Under the pieces are notes generated by a model, which was given only the letters and a program-made list of their open reading frames with translations, was not told where the DNA came from and ran no database searches. Position numbers and translations under genes: made by a program. From positions 3,162,001 to 3,226,000 of the forward strand of contig NZ_CP016443.1 in assembly GCF_001742165.1 (NCBI RefSeq): a stretch of 64,000 nt of DNA. Reading direction: 5' to 3'. The DNA comes from Burkholderia stabilis. Its GTDB lineage: Bacteria > Pseudomonadota > Gammaproteobacteria > Burkholderiales > Burkholderiaceae. Shown in pieces: positions 16,860 through 24,691 of the stretch (positions are counted from its first letter, which is position 1; every line of letters begins with the position of its first letter).

Positions 16860-17642
16860 TCAACTGCCGTAGATGTCGAAGTCGAAGTACTTCGACGCGA
16901 GCCGCTTGTAGGTGCCGTCCTTGACCATGTCGAGGATCGCCTGGTCGATCTTCGCCTTCAGGTCGGTGTCTTCCTTGCGCAGCCCGATGCCGGCGCCGAT
17001 GCCGAGCACCTTCTCGTCGACGAGCTCGGGCCCGACGAACGCGTAGTTCGCGCCGCGCGGTGATTTCAGGAAACCGATCGCGGCCTGCACTTCGTCCTGG
17101 AGCGCCGCGTCGAGGCGGCCCGAGGTCAGGTCCGCGTACACGCCGTCCTGGTTCTGGTACGACACGACGTTCGCGCCTTGCTTGCCCCAGTACGCCTTCG
17201 CGTACGTTTCCTGCGTCGTGCCCTGCTCGACGCCGATCGACTTGCCCTTCAGCGATTCGGCCGTCGGCAGCAGCGGCGACCCCTTCTTCACGACGAGCCG
17301 CGTCGGCTGGTTGTAGATCTTCGTCGTGAAGCCGATCTGCTGAGCGCGCTGCGGCGTGATCGACATCGACGACAGCACGGCATCGAACTTCTTCGCCTTC
17401 AGCGCCGGAATCATCCCGTCGAAATCGTTCTCGAGCCACACGCACTTCGCCTTCAGGCGCGCGCAGATCTCGTTGCCGAGGTCGATGTCGAAACCGACGA
17501 GCTTGCCGTCGGGCGCCTTCGACTCGAACGGCGCGTAGCTGGCATCGGTGCCGAAGCGGATCGTGGTCCAGTCCTTCGCGACGGCGGGGCCTGCGGATAC
17601 CGCGAGCAGGGCGATCGAAACAGCGGCAATCAGTCTCTTCAT
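16860..17642 (-). CDS. Amino-acid ABC transporter substrate-binding protein
   Basis: 260 residues: a signal peptide (MKRLIAAVSIALLAVSAGPAVA, cleaved near residue 22) and a type II periplasmic binding fold of the HisJ/ArgT (lysine-arginine-ornithine/histidine) group, with FGTDASYAPFESKAPDG, GFDIDLGNEI and an SMSITPQRAQQIGFT hinge/ligand segment. ATG 17642 follows AAGGAA; the frame is open 60 codons further up, but the signal peptide fixes the start. No permease or ATPase gene is adjacent, so it is an orphan binding protein, or it works with a transporter elsewhere. A 7-bp inverted repeat lies in its leader. Confidence 0.9.
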   Translation of the reverse strand: MKRLIAAVSIALLAVSAGPAVAKDWTTIRFGTDASYAPFESKAPDGKLVGFDIDLGNEICARLKAKCVWLENDFDGMIPALKAKKFDAVLSSMSITPQRAQQIGFTTKIYNQPTRLVVKKGSPLLPTAESLKGKSIGVEQGTTQETYAKAYWGKQGANVVSYQNQDGVYADLTSGRLDAALQDEVQAAIGFLKSPRGANYAFVGPELVDEKVLGIGAGIGLRKEDTDLKAKIDQAILDMVKDGTYKRLASKYFDFDIYGS

Positions 17643-17699
17643 GGTGCGTTCCTTGGCGGGGTGCTTCCGGTTCTGTGCGACACGGTTGCGCGGATACGA

Positions 17700-17717
17700 A
17701 CCGCGTCTGAACGCGGT
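17700..17717. promoter_or_regulatory. Inverted repeat before the binding-protein gene
   Basis: ACCGCGT-CTGA-ACGCGGT, perfect 7-bp arms, 58 nt upstream of the binding-protein start codon. It could be an operator or a leader hairpin. Confidence 0.35.
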
Positions 17718-17816
17718 GTCCGCATGGCCATTAACGCAGAAAATAAAATCAGAGTCCAGGATGGACAAAAAATATCGTTTCGTCGGAAGGACTGGCCGGC
17801 TGGCGGGTGTCGACTC

Positions 17817-17851
17817 TTGCAAAAATGCGAAAATGGACTAATCTTGTTAGT
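17817..17851 (+). promoter_or_regulatory. Promoter and operator of the Xre/RES pair
   Basis: TTGCAA (17817-17822) and TAATCT (17839-17844), spaced by 16 nt, make a likely -35/-10 pair. The -10 lies inside the inverted repeat ACTAA-TCTTG-TTAGT (17837-17851), and a further GACTAA follows at 17865-17870. This is the layout of an autoregulated toxin-antitoxin promoter, where the antitoxin covers the -10. Confidence 0.55.
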
Positions 17852-17875
17852 AGATTCATTTCGAGACTAACGATC

Positions 17876-18295
17876 ATGTCACAGCCCGCCTACGATTCGC
17901 ATTCCGCCCCTCCGCAGGCTTCGGTCGCGCAGATGTCGGCGGCCGGCCTGCGCGCGTTTTTCAACATCGCGCGCGACTGGGCACTGACGATCGACGAGCA
18001 GATCGTGCTGCTCGGGTCGCCCGGCCGTTCGACGTTCTTCAAGTGGAAGGCCGCGCCGGAAACGGCGCGCCTGCCGCGCGACACGCTCGAGCGGCTATCG
18101 CTGCTGCTCGGCATCTACAAGGCGCTGCAGATCCTGCTGCCGCAGCCGGCGGCGGCCGACGCCTGGGTCAAGCGGCCCAACGACGCGGCACCGTTCGGCG
18201 GCAAGCGCGCGCTCGACCGGATGCTGGCCGGCAACGTCGGCGATCTGGTCGCGGTCCGCCAATATCTCGACGCGATGCGAGGTGGCTGGGCGTGA
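17876..18295 (+). CDS. Xre/MbcA/ParS-type antitoxin
   Basis: 139 residues. The central part (about 25-80: AGLRAFFNIARDWALT, then LLGSPGRSTFFKWK) resembles the Xre-like HTH, and the C-terminal part (about 75-139, LERLSLLLGIYKALQ ... RALDRMLAGNVGDLVAVRQYLDAMRGG) is the DUF2384/ParS toxin-binding domain of RES-Xre systems. It should bind and neutralise the RES toxin encoded next and repress their common promoter. ATG 17876 starts the protein; its stop overlaps the GTG start of the toxin by four bases (GTGA), giving the usual antitoxin-first, coupled order. Confidence 0.88.
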   Translation: MSQPAYDSHSAPPQASVAQMSAAGLRAFFNIARDWALTIDEQIVLLGSPGRSTFFKWKAAPETARLPRDTLERLSLLLGIYKALQILLPQPAAADAWVKRPNDAAPFGGKRALDRMLAGNVGDLVAVRQYLDAMRGGWA

Positions 18296-18993
18296 CGATG
18301 CCGATCGAATCAAAACAATGGCCCACGACCACGGTCGACTGGGCGCCTGCCTACCGTGTCATTCCCACCCGTTTTCCGGCGATCAACCTATTCGACCGCG
18401 TCGCGTCGGCGGACGATTTCGATGCGCTCTATGCACTCGAGTCGCTGACCAACGACCGGATCCGCAACGAAGTCGGCGCGCTCGACCTCGTGCCGCCCGC
18501 GGAGCGCCGCTACGGGCTGGGCTGGGGGCCGATCATGGCCGCGTTCACGCACCTGAATCCGCAAGGCAGCCGCTTTTCCGACGGCAGCTACGGCGTGTTC
18601 TATTGCGCTCGCTCGCGTGACACGGCGATCGCCGAAACGCGCTATCACAGCGCGCTGTTCATGGCCGCGACGAAGGAGCCGCCGATGCGCCAGCAGATGC
18701 GGCTCTACACGGTGTTCGCGCAGGGCGAGGTGGCCGACGTGCGCACGTGGCAGCAGCGCGATCCCGCGTTGCTGCATCCGCTCGATTACGGTGCCGGGCA
18801 GGCGTTCGGCCGCGCGGTGCGCAACGCGGGCGGCGCGGGGATCGTTTATCCGTCGGTGCGTGACCCGCGCGGCGAATGCCTGGCGGCGTTCCGCACCGCG
18901 CTGCTGCGCGACTGCCATCACGCGGCTTATCTCGAATACAACTGGAACGGCTCGGCCGTCGATGCGGTGTTCGAACTGAACCAGGTCGGCTAG
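18292..18993 (+). CDS. RES-domain toxin (NAD+-degrading type)
   Basis: 233 residues with a RES domain: the family's Arg in AYRVIPTRF (about 20-28), the GVFYCARSRDTAIAE stretch (101-115) with the Glu that follows the central strand, and a C-terminal Ser/Arg-rich segment. RES toxins of the MbcT/Res type degrade NAD+ by phosphorolysis or hydrolysis. GTG 18292 is preferred because GAGG at 18279-18282 is 9 nt away and because of the GTGA overlap with the antitoxin stop; ATG 18298 is the alternative. A GCAA-loop hairpin follows the gene. The pair may be on a transferable module, but base composition is unremarkable. Confidence 0.88.
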   Translation: MTMPIESKQWPTTTVDWAPAYRVIPTRFPAINLFDRVASADDFDALYALESLTNDRIRNEVGALDLVPPAERRYGLGWGPIMAAFTHLNPQGSRFSDGSYGVFYCARSRDTAIAETRYHSALFMAATKEPPMRQQMRLYTVFAQGEVADVRTWQQRDPALLHPLDYGAGQAFGRAVRNAGGAGIVYPSVRDPRGECLAAFRTALLRDCHHAAYLEYNWNGSAVDAVFELNQVG

Positions 18994-19022
18994 CGTTCGC
19001 GTACGCGCCGTTGCCGGCGGCG

Positions 19023-19040
19023 AACCGGCGCAAGCCGGTT
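19023..19040. terminator. Hairpin between convergent genes
   Basis: AACCGGC-GCAA-GCCGGTT, a perfect 7-bp stem with a GCAA tetraloop, between the RES toxin and the convergent phosphatase gene. There is no long T tract on either side. Confidence 0.45.
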
Positions 19041-19057
19041 ATTCGCGTGAACAGGCA

Positions 19058-19789
19058 CTAGGGCAGCGGCCAGTCGCTGGCGTGGCGTTCGCGCGCTTCC
19101 GCCTGCGTCATCGACCACGTGCAGCCCGTGCGCGGCTCGGCGAGCGTGAGTCGCCCGGACGGCGCGAACGCGCCCGTGTCGATGAACCACTGCGCGCCGA
19201 TCCGCTGCGGCGTGCGCACGGGTGTGTGCCCGGTGCAGGTCAGCGACAGCCCGGCCTGCCGCGCGGGATCGGCGAGACCCTGGACGAGGTCGCGGCCCCA
19301 GATCAGCCGCTCGCGCACCTCGTGCGAATAGCTGCCGGTGTCGAGGTCGGCGTCCGAGCCGAAGAATTCCGCATGCAGCACGTTGAAGCGCCCGGGGCCG
19401 TCGCCGATCACGCGCACCAGCGGCAGCGTGTCGACGCGCGCCGCATGCGCGTGCAGCCGTTCCGGCGGCAGGTCGGCGCCCCAGTCGCCGCCGATGCCGC
19501 GCCACGCGTCGGGCGGCAGCTTGCCGCGCGACACGAGGCTCATCACTTCCTCGTGATTGCCGCGCACGACGTGGCACCACGGGCGGTCGAGCAGGTCGAG
19601 CGTCGTTTCGGATGCGGGGCCGCGGTCGACCAGATCGCCGACCGAGAACAGGCGGTCGCGGGCCGGATCGAAGCGGATGTCGTGCAGCAGCGCGCGCAAC
19701 ACGTCCACGCAGCCGTGCAGGTCGCCGACGACGAAGTCGCGGCCGGCCGTGTTCGCGGGATGGCGGCAGAGGGAGGCGGGGGCAGTCAT
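19058..19789 (-). CDS. Metallophosphoesterase, PrpA/PphA type
   Basis: 243 residues with all motifs of the PPP-like calcineurin phosphoesterase fold: GDLHGC (about 22-27), GDLVDRGP (about 51-58), RGNHE (about 75-79) and GHTP (near 191), which bind two metals. Lambda-phosphatase and E. coli PrpA/PphA protein phosphatases have this size and motif spacing, so it may dephosphorylate proteins or small phospho-metabolites in the cytoplasm. No partner kinase is adjacent. The start at ATG 19789 has only a weak Shine-Dalgarno sequence. Confidence 0.88.
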   Translation of the reverse strand: MTAPASLCRHPANTAGRDFVVGDLHGCVDVLRALLHDIRFDPARDRLFSVGDLVDRGPASETTLDLLDRPWCHVVRGNHEEVMSLVSRGKLPPDAWRGIGGDWGADLPPERLHAHAARVDTLPLVRVIGDGPGRFNVLHAEFFGSDADLDTGSYSHEVRERLIWGRDLVQGLADPARQAGLSLTCTGHTPVRTPQRIGAQWFIDTGAFAPSGRLTLAEPRTGCTWSMTQAEARERHASDWPLP

Positions 19790-19926
19790 CCCGATATCTT
19801 AGGCGCTCGTGACCATCGCCACGTCACGATGGAATGGCGATAATCGGGGCGGTACCCGCCGGTGCGGCGCAGCGGGCTCTCGCGTGCGCCGTCCGAACCC
19901 TTTCCATCCGCTTTCGGAATCACACG

Positions 19927-20580
19927 ATGACGTTTTATCCGCAGGTATTACGCAACCGGCCGCGCATGGTCGCGGCGTTCGTCGCGGGCTTGCTGTGCGC
20001 GGTGCTGCTGCCGTTTCCGCTGCGTCCGACCGTGCGTGCGCTGATCGGCTGGGATTGTGCGATCTGGTTGTATCTCGCGCTGATGTGGGTGCGCATGGTC
20101 ACCGCGCACCATCACAAGGTGCGCGAAATCGCGATCCGCGAGGACGAGAACGCGACGACCGTGCTGACGGTCGTCTGCCTCGCGACGGTCGCGAGCGTGG
20201 CCGCGATCGCGATCGAACTGGCGACGGCCAAGGGCGTCGGGTTTCGCGCGGGGCTCGGCCACTACGCGGTGACGGGCGCGACGCTGTTCGGCGCGTGGTT
20301 CCTGATCCCGACGATCTTCACGCTGCACTACGCGCGGCTCTATTACGGCTCGCCGAGCAGCGACCGCGCGCTGCGCTTTCCGGACCAGCACCCCGAACCC
20401 GATTACTGGGATTTCCTGTATTTCGCGTTCACGCTCGCAGTCGCGTCGCAGACGGCCGACGTGTCGCTGGCGAACCGCTCCGCGCGGCGCTCGGTGCTCG
20501 CGCAGTCGATCCTGTCGTTCTACTTCAACATGGCCGTGCTCGGGCTGTCGATCAACGTCGCGGCGGGCCTGCTGAGTTGA
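19927..20580 (+). CDS. DUF1345 family membrane protein
   Basis: 217 residues with five likely membrane helices, a conserved DUF1345 middle ([18 protein letters not shown]) and the family's [11 protein letters not shown] motif (about 158-168). Function unknown. ATG 19927 is preferred over an in-frame ATG 31 codons upstream because the extra part is Arg-rich and hydrophilic. It ends 6 nt before the convergent glutathione transferase gene. Confidence 0.85.
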   Translation: MTFYPQVLRNRPRMVAAFVAGLLCAVLLPFPLRPTVRALIGWDCAIWLYLALMWVRMVTAHHHKVREIAIREDENATTVLTVVCLATVASVAAIAIELATAKGVGFRAGLGHYAVTGATLFGAWFLIPTIFTLHYARLYYGSPSSDRALRFPDQHPEPDYWDFLYFAFTLAVASQTADVSLANRSARRSVLAQSILSFYFNMAVLGLSINVAAGLLS

Positions 20581-20586
20581 CGCGGC

Positions 20587-21252
20587 CTACTTGAGCAGGT
20601 CGTACGGGCCGCCGCGTTCCAGCGCACGCCGGTACGCGGGCCGTGCGTGGATCGCATCGAGAAAGCGCGCGATCGAGGGATGCCGCGCGCCGCCGCGTGA
20701 GGTTGCGGCTTCGAGCGGAAAGCTCATCTGGATGTCGGCCGCGCTGAAGTGGTCGCCGACGAACCAGCCGGTGCGGCTCAACGTGTCGTCGATGTAGCCC
20801 AGATGCAGCGCGATCTGCGGATCGACGAAACTCGACTGCAGCGTCCCGGCGATCTTGCGCGCGATCGGTCGCGCGAAGAACGGCATCGGCGCATTCGCGA
20901 TCCGCAGCGCGACGAGCTTGAGCAGCAGCGGCGGCATCGCCGAGCCTTCCGCGTAGTGGAGCCAGTACGTGTAGTCGTGCCGCTCGGGCGTGCCGGGCGC
21001 CGGCGCGAGGCGCCCGTTGCCGTAGCGTTCGACCAGGTACTCGATGATCGCGCCCGATTCGGCGAACGTGCGGCCGTCGTCGGTGATGATGGGCGACTTG
21101 CCGAGCGGATGGATCGCGCGCAGCGCGGGCGGCGCGAGCATCGTCTTCGGGTCGCGGTCGTAGCGCACGATCTCGTACGGCACATCCAGTTCTTCAAGCA
21201 GCCAGAGCACGCGCTGCGAGCGCGAGTTGTTCAGGTGATGGACGGTGAGCAT
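20587..21252 (-). CDS. Glutathione S-transferase
   Basis: 221 residues: an N-terminal thioredoxin-like domain with NNSRSQRVLWLLEELDVPYE (about 7-26; Ser9 in the catalytic position), the glutathione-contact LGKSPII cis-Pro motif and the ESGAIIEYL stretch, and an all-helical C-terminal domain from about residue 90. It conjugates or reduces substrates with glutathione in the cytosol; the subclass resembles the bacterial GstB-like group. Start ATG 21252. Confidence 0.9.
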   Translation of the reverse strand: MLTVHHLNNSRSQRVLWLLEELDVPYEIVRYDRDPKTMLAPPALRAIHPLGKSPIITDDGRTFAESGAIIEYLVERYGNGRLAPAPGTPERHDYTYWLHYAEGSAMPPLLLKLVALRIANAPMPFFARPIARKIAGTLQSSFVDPQIALHLGYIDDTLSRTGWFVGDHFSAADIQMSFPLEAATSRGGARHPSIARFLDAIHARPAYRRALERGGPYDLLK

Positions 21253-21338
21253 GTCGAGGCCGGAAGGGGGGCGGGAACGACATCATACCTAGCGCGCGCG
21301 GCGTTCACGCGAATCGCGTTGCCCGCCGCTTCCAGCCG

Positions 21339-22046
21339 TCATGCGCGCCGCACGGCGATCCACGCGCCCCAGAACAGGCTTGCGAAAAAGCGCAGCGGCG
21401 CGTCGAAGCCCGCGTCGTTCAGCAGGTCGAACACGGCTTCCTCCGACGCGGGCGGATCGGCGCCCTGCAGGATCTTCGCGAGTTGCACGCGCACGGCGTC
21501 GGGCGTGGCACCCTTCATGCGCCAGCGCTGCTGCCACGCGTCGAGCAGGCGAGGGTGGTCCGCGTAGCGGCGATGGTTGCCGGCGATCACGAGCGGCGCG
21601 CCCGGCTTCAGGCGCCGCGCGATCGCGCGCAACAGCGCCGCCTTCGCATCGTCGCCCGGCACGTGATGCAGCACGCCGATCAGCGTTGCGCCGTCGAAGG
21701 CCGGCGTGTCGGGCAGCGTGTCGACGCCATCCTCGACGAACGTCGTGCGCGGGCCGACGCCCGCGGCTTCCACGTTCGAGCGCGCGAGCGCGAGCATCGG
21801 CGCGGACGGGTCGACGGCCGTGAGCCGCCAGCCCGGCTCGAGCGCCGCCGATACGCAGATTTCCTGCCCCGTGCCGCCTGCGCCCGCGACGAGAATCCGT
21901 GCATCGGATGCGCCGATCGCCGACGCGAGCATGCACGCGGCGAGTTCGTGACAGGCATCGTAGCCGGCGAGCGCGATGCGGGATTGCTCGGCGTATTCGT
22001 GTGCGCGTGCCGGATCGAATTTCGCGGCGCTGGCGGGAAGCGACAT
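21339..22046 (-). CDS. Class I SAM-dependent methyltransferase
   Basis: 235 residues. The S-adenosylmethionine site is visible: motif I ILVAGAGGTGQEI (about 51-63), the acidic end of strand 2 (LTAVDPSAPML, about 76-86), and the DGATLIGVLHHV motif (about 120-131). The substrate is unknown. The frame is open far upstream across the divergent neighbour, but ATG 22046 has GAGGAA before it and gives the expected domain length, so a 647-residue fusion is rejected. Confidence 0.88.
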   Translation of the reverse strand: MSLPASAAKFDPARAHEYAEQSRIALAGYDACHELAACMLASAIGASDARILVAGAGGTGQEICVSAALEPGWRLTAVDPSAPMLALARSNVEAAGVGPRTTFVEDGVDTLPDTPAFDGATLIGVLHHVPGDDAKAALLRAIARRLKPGAPLVIAGNHRRYADHPRLLDAWQQRWRMKGATPDAVRVQLAKILQGADPPASEEAVFDLLNDAGFDAPLRFFASLFWGAWIAVRRA

Positions 22047-22346
22047 GGCGGGTTCCTCGGGTCGGGCGCGGACGACATGTCCGCGAACATGGCGCAGAGC
22101 GTAAGCGGGTGCGTCCGACGCAACAAGGCGAGCCGTCATTCCGGTATGCGAACTACCCGTATCGGCACACGCAGGCAGTATTTTTCCGAGGGGCGATTCG
22201 CATTTAAAAATGTCCATCCAGACACATCGGGATGGCGAATCCGGCGCATACTCGTTTCTCTCCCCCGCCTGGCCGTCGCATGCCGGGCTCCGATGCGCCG
22301 CGCCGCTGGCGCGGCCATGCCGCTCGGCACGCACGAGGAGCGCATG
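22047..22346. other. Divergent intergenic region
   Basis: 300 bp between the methyltransferase and the GH13-like gene. An AT-richer patch at 22180-22215 could carry promoter elements of the GH13-like gene; no clear -35/-10 pair or repeat was found. Confidence 0.4.
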
Positions 22347-23999
22347 ATGTCCGATTGCCCGCACGATCCGTATGCGCAGCACTACGTTCATTGTTTGCCG
22401 TTCGGCGCGCAACCCTGTGGCGCGTCGTGCACGACGCCGCGCACGCATTTTCGCGTGTGGGCGCCGGGTAGCACGCAGGTCCAGCTCGAACTCGATACCG
22501 GCGCTGGCCCGACGCTCGTCCCGATGACGGCCGCCGGCCCGAACTGGTTCGAAGTCTTCGCCGATTGCGGCGCGGGTGCGCGCTATCGCTATCGTCTCGA
22601 CGACGCCGTATCGATTCCCGATCCCGCATCGCGCTCGCAACCCGAAGGGCTCCATGGCCCGAGCGAGGTCGTCGATCCGCGCGCATTCACGTGGCGCAAC
22701 ACGTTCTGGCGCGGGCGTGTGTGGGAGGACATCGCGCTTTACGCGATCCGCCCGCACGCGGTGGGCGGCTTCGACGGCGTGCGCCGCCGCCTGCCGCAAC
22801 TCGCGCGCCTCGGCGTGACCGCGCTGGAATTGCTCGCCTCGCCGCATGACAGCCTGCCGTTCGCGCCGCTCGCGGCCGAGGGCGGCCCCGATGCGCTGAA
22901 GGCGCTGATCGACGAGGCGCACGGCTACGGTCTGGCGGTGCTGCTCGAACTCGACTATGCGCGCTTCGGCAGCGGCACCGACGCGCTGCGCCATTACGCG
23001 GAGCCGTTCTTCCATACGCGCGACGATCCGCTGCAGGCGGCGCCGCTTGCGCTCGATCATCCGGAAGTCTGCGATTTCTTCTGCGACAACGCGCTGTACT
23101 GGATCGATGAATATCGTTGCGACGGGCTGCGCCTGCGCGAGGCCGACCGGATCGGCGTGTCGTGGTTGCGCGAGATCGCGGACCGCGTGCGCGCGGCCGT
23201 GCCGGCCGACCGGCTCATCCATCTCGTGCTCGGCAGCGAACGGCATCCGGCGCATCTTGCCGATACCCATTTCGATGCGCAATGGAACGGTTGCGGCGAA
23301 CGTGCGCTACACCGTCTGACGGGGCGCGATACGTCGCACCACGAAGGCATTTCCACGCACCAGTCGATCCATACGCTCGCGCGCGCGCTGACCGCCGCCG
23401 GCACGGCATTCCAGCCGGGCGCGTCGAGTGAAGGGATGGCCGCGGACAGCGGGCTGTCGTTGACGTCGCTCGTGCTGTCCGATGGCGCATGGCGCGACAG
23501 CGGCCAGGGCGAGCGCGGGAACGAGGCCGGCCTGGCCGCGCTCGCGTTGTCGCTGCTCACGCCGCAGATTCCGCTGATTTTCGATGAAACGGCGTGCGAC
23601 GCCGATCGCGCGCATTTCGTGCAGTCGGCGCTTGCGGTGCGCGCGAAGCTGATCGCGCCGCGGCTGTCCGATTGCCGGCCGCAGGACGCGCATGCGCTGA
23701 AGGCGGACGGCGACGGCGATGCCGACGCGCTGCTCGCGTCATGGCGGCTTGCCGACGACGAGACGCTGACGATCGCATTGAACCTGTCGCCCGACGCGGT
23801 GCCGTTCGACGCGCCGAGAGGGCAGGTCGTGTTCGAGACGCCGGCGCGTGCGCGCGACCGGGTCGATGAAGGGGAGTTGCCGTCGTATTCGCTCGTCGCG
23901 TGGCTGACGGGCGACGTCAACCGGTACGCACTCACCCACGATGCGCGTCGCATCGACGACGGCTCGTGGCGTGGCGGGCGTGCGAACCTGAACGCGTAA
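22347..23999 (+). CDS. TreZ-like GH13 protein without catalytic residues
   Basis: 550 residues, aligned by eye with malto-oligosyltrehalose trehalohydrolases: N-terminal E-set domain (HFRVWAPGSTQVQLELD, 34-50), then the (beta/alpha)8 barrel and a beta C-terminal domain. The fold-defining positions remain but the four GH13 signature regions are changed: the YNH of region I reads YAR (204-206), the region II nucleophile Asp reads Arg264 (DGLRLREAD), the region III acid Glu reads Gly296 (LVLGSE), and the region IV NHD is absent from TSLVLSDGAW. It is therefore probably not an active trehalohydrolase. Of two starts, ATG 22347 has the better spacing to GAGGAG (22335-22340) than ATG 22344. treY and treS are not next to it. 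Confidence 0.8.
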   Translation: MSDCPHDPYAQHYVHCLPFGAQPCGASCTTPRTHFRVWAPGSTQVQLELDTGAGPTLVPMTAAGPNWFEVFADCGAGARYRYRLDDAVSIPDPASRSQPEGLHGPSEVVDPRAFTWRNTFWRGRVWEDIALYAIRPHAVGGFDGVRRRLPQLARLGVTALELLASPHDSLPFAPLAAEGGPDALKALIDEAHGYGLAVLLELDYARFGSGTDALRHYAEPFFHTRDDPLQAAPLALDHPEVCDFFCDNALYWIDEYRCDGLRLREADRIGVSWLREIADRVRAAVPADRLIHLVLGSERHPAHLADTHFDAQWNGCGERALHRLTGRDTSHHEGISTHQSIHTLARALTAAGTAFQPGASSEGMAADSGLSLTSLVLSDGAWRDSGQGERGNEAGLAALALSLLTPQIPLIFDETACDADRAHFVQSALAVRAKLIAPRLSDCRPQDAHALKADGDGDADALLASWRLADDETLTIALNLSPDAVPFDAPRGQVVFETPARARDRVDEGELPSYSLVAWLTGDVNRYALTHDARRIDDGSWRGGRANLNA

Positions 24000-24078
24000 A
24001 AGCGCGACGGTGTGAAAGCGTAATGGTCCGAATGGCCGGGCGTATTCGCGCCCGGCTGGGCTGCCGCAACTTCCCGAG

Positions 24079-24663
24079 CTACCAGAACCCGCGAATGCCC
24101 GCGATGCCGTACGCGCCGTGGCGGCGCGCGTCGTCGAGATGTGCGTGCGTCATTCCGCCAAGCGCATAGACGGGCATCGCGGCCTGTGCGGCGAGCGCGT
24201 CGAACCGTGTCCAGCCGAGCGTTGGCGCACCGGGATGGCTGAGCGTCGGCAACACCGGCGACAGCGTGACGAAATCCGCGCCGGTACGTGCGGCCAGCAG
24301 CAGGTCGTCGCCTGTATGACATGCGGCGGACACCCATCGTCCGGCCGGCAACGGCCGTTGCGCGGCGGCGCGCAACGCGGTGCCGTCGAGATGCCAGCCC
24401 GCGCCGTCGAGCCGCATCACGCCGGCTGCATCGATCGGGCCGTTGAGCATCAGGTGCGCGCCCGCCGCATCGCAGCGCGCGAGCGCGGCGGCGGCGAGCC
24501 GCGCGAACGCGGCCGCATCCAGCGATTTCACGCGCAGCTGCACGAGCGTTTCGCCGCGCGCGAGCACGGCCGACAGCCGCTCGAGAAATGCATCGCAATC
24601 GGCCGCCGACGCGGATGCCGGCTCCGGCGTGATCACGCAGCAGCGCGGCAGCGTTGCGTTCAT
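24079..24663 (-). CDS. Thiamine-phosphate-synthase/TenI-like protein
   Basis: 194 residues with a TIM-barrel ThiE/TenI pattern: LVQLRVKSLD (about 40-49, keeping QxRxK), LSPVLPTLSHPG (phosphate site region) and the C-terminal YALGGM ... AYGIAGIRGFW. The usual ThiE IND(R) and GVHLGQ motifs are altered (LNGP, GWHLDG), and the C-terminal IAGIRGFW is typical of the ThiE-like domain normally fused to a MutT/Nudix protein. Here the domain is alone; no Nudix part lies upstream. It may not make thiamine phosphate. Start ATG 24663; the next gene ends 28 nt upstream on the same strand. Confidence 0.75.
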   Translation of the reverse strand: MNATLPRCCVITPEPASASAADCDAFLERLSAVLARGETLVQLRVKSLDAAAFARLAAAALARCDAAGAHLMLNGPIDAAGVMRLDGAGWHLDGTALRAAAQRPLPAGRWVSAACHTGDDLLLAARTGADFVTLSPVLPTLSHPGAPTLGWTRFDALAAQAAMPVYALGGMTHAHLDDARRHGAYGIAGIRGFW

Positions 24664-24691
24664 CGCGTGCGGCGGCGCGAACGGGCGGCCG

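Noticed and set aside
21339..23282. 647-codon minus-strand frame that would join the methyltransferase to an upstream part
   Set aside because: The upstream part is antisense to the GH13-like gene and Arg/His-rich; ATG 22046 has a ribosome-binding site and gives a normal methyltransferase.
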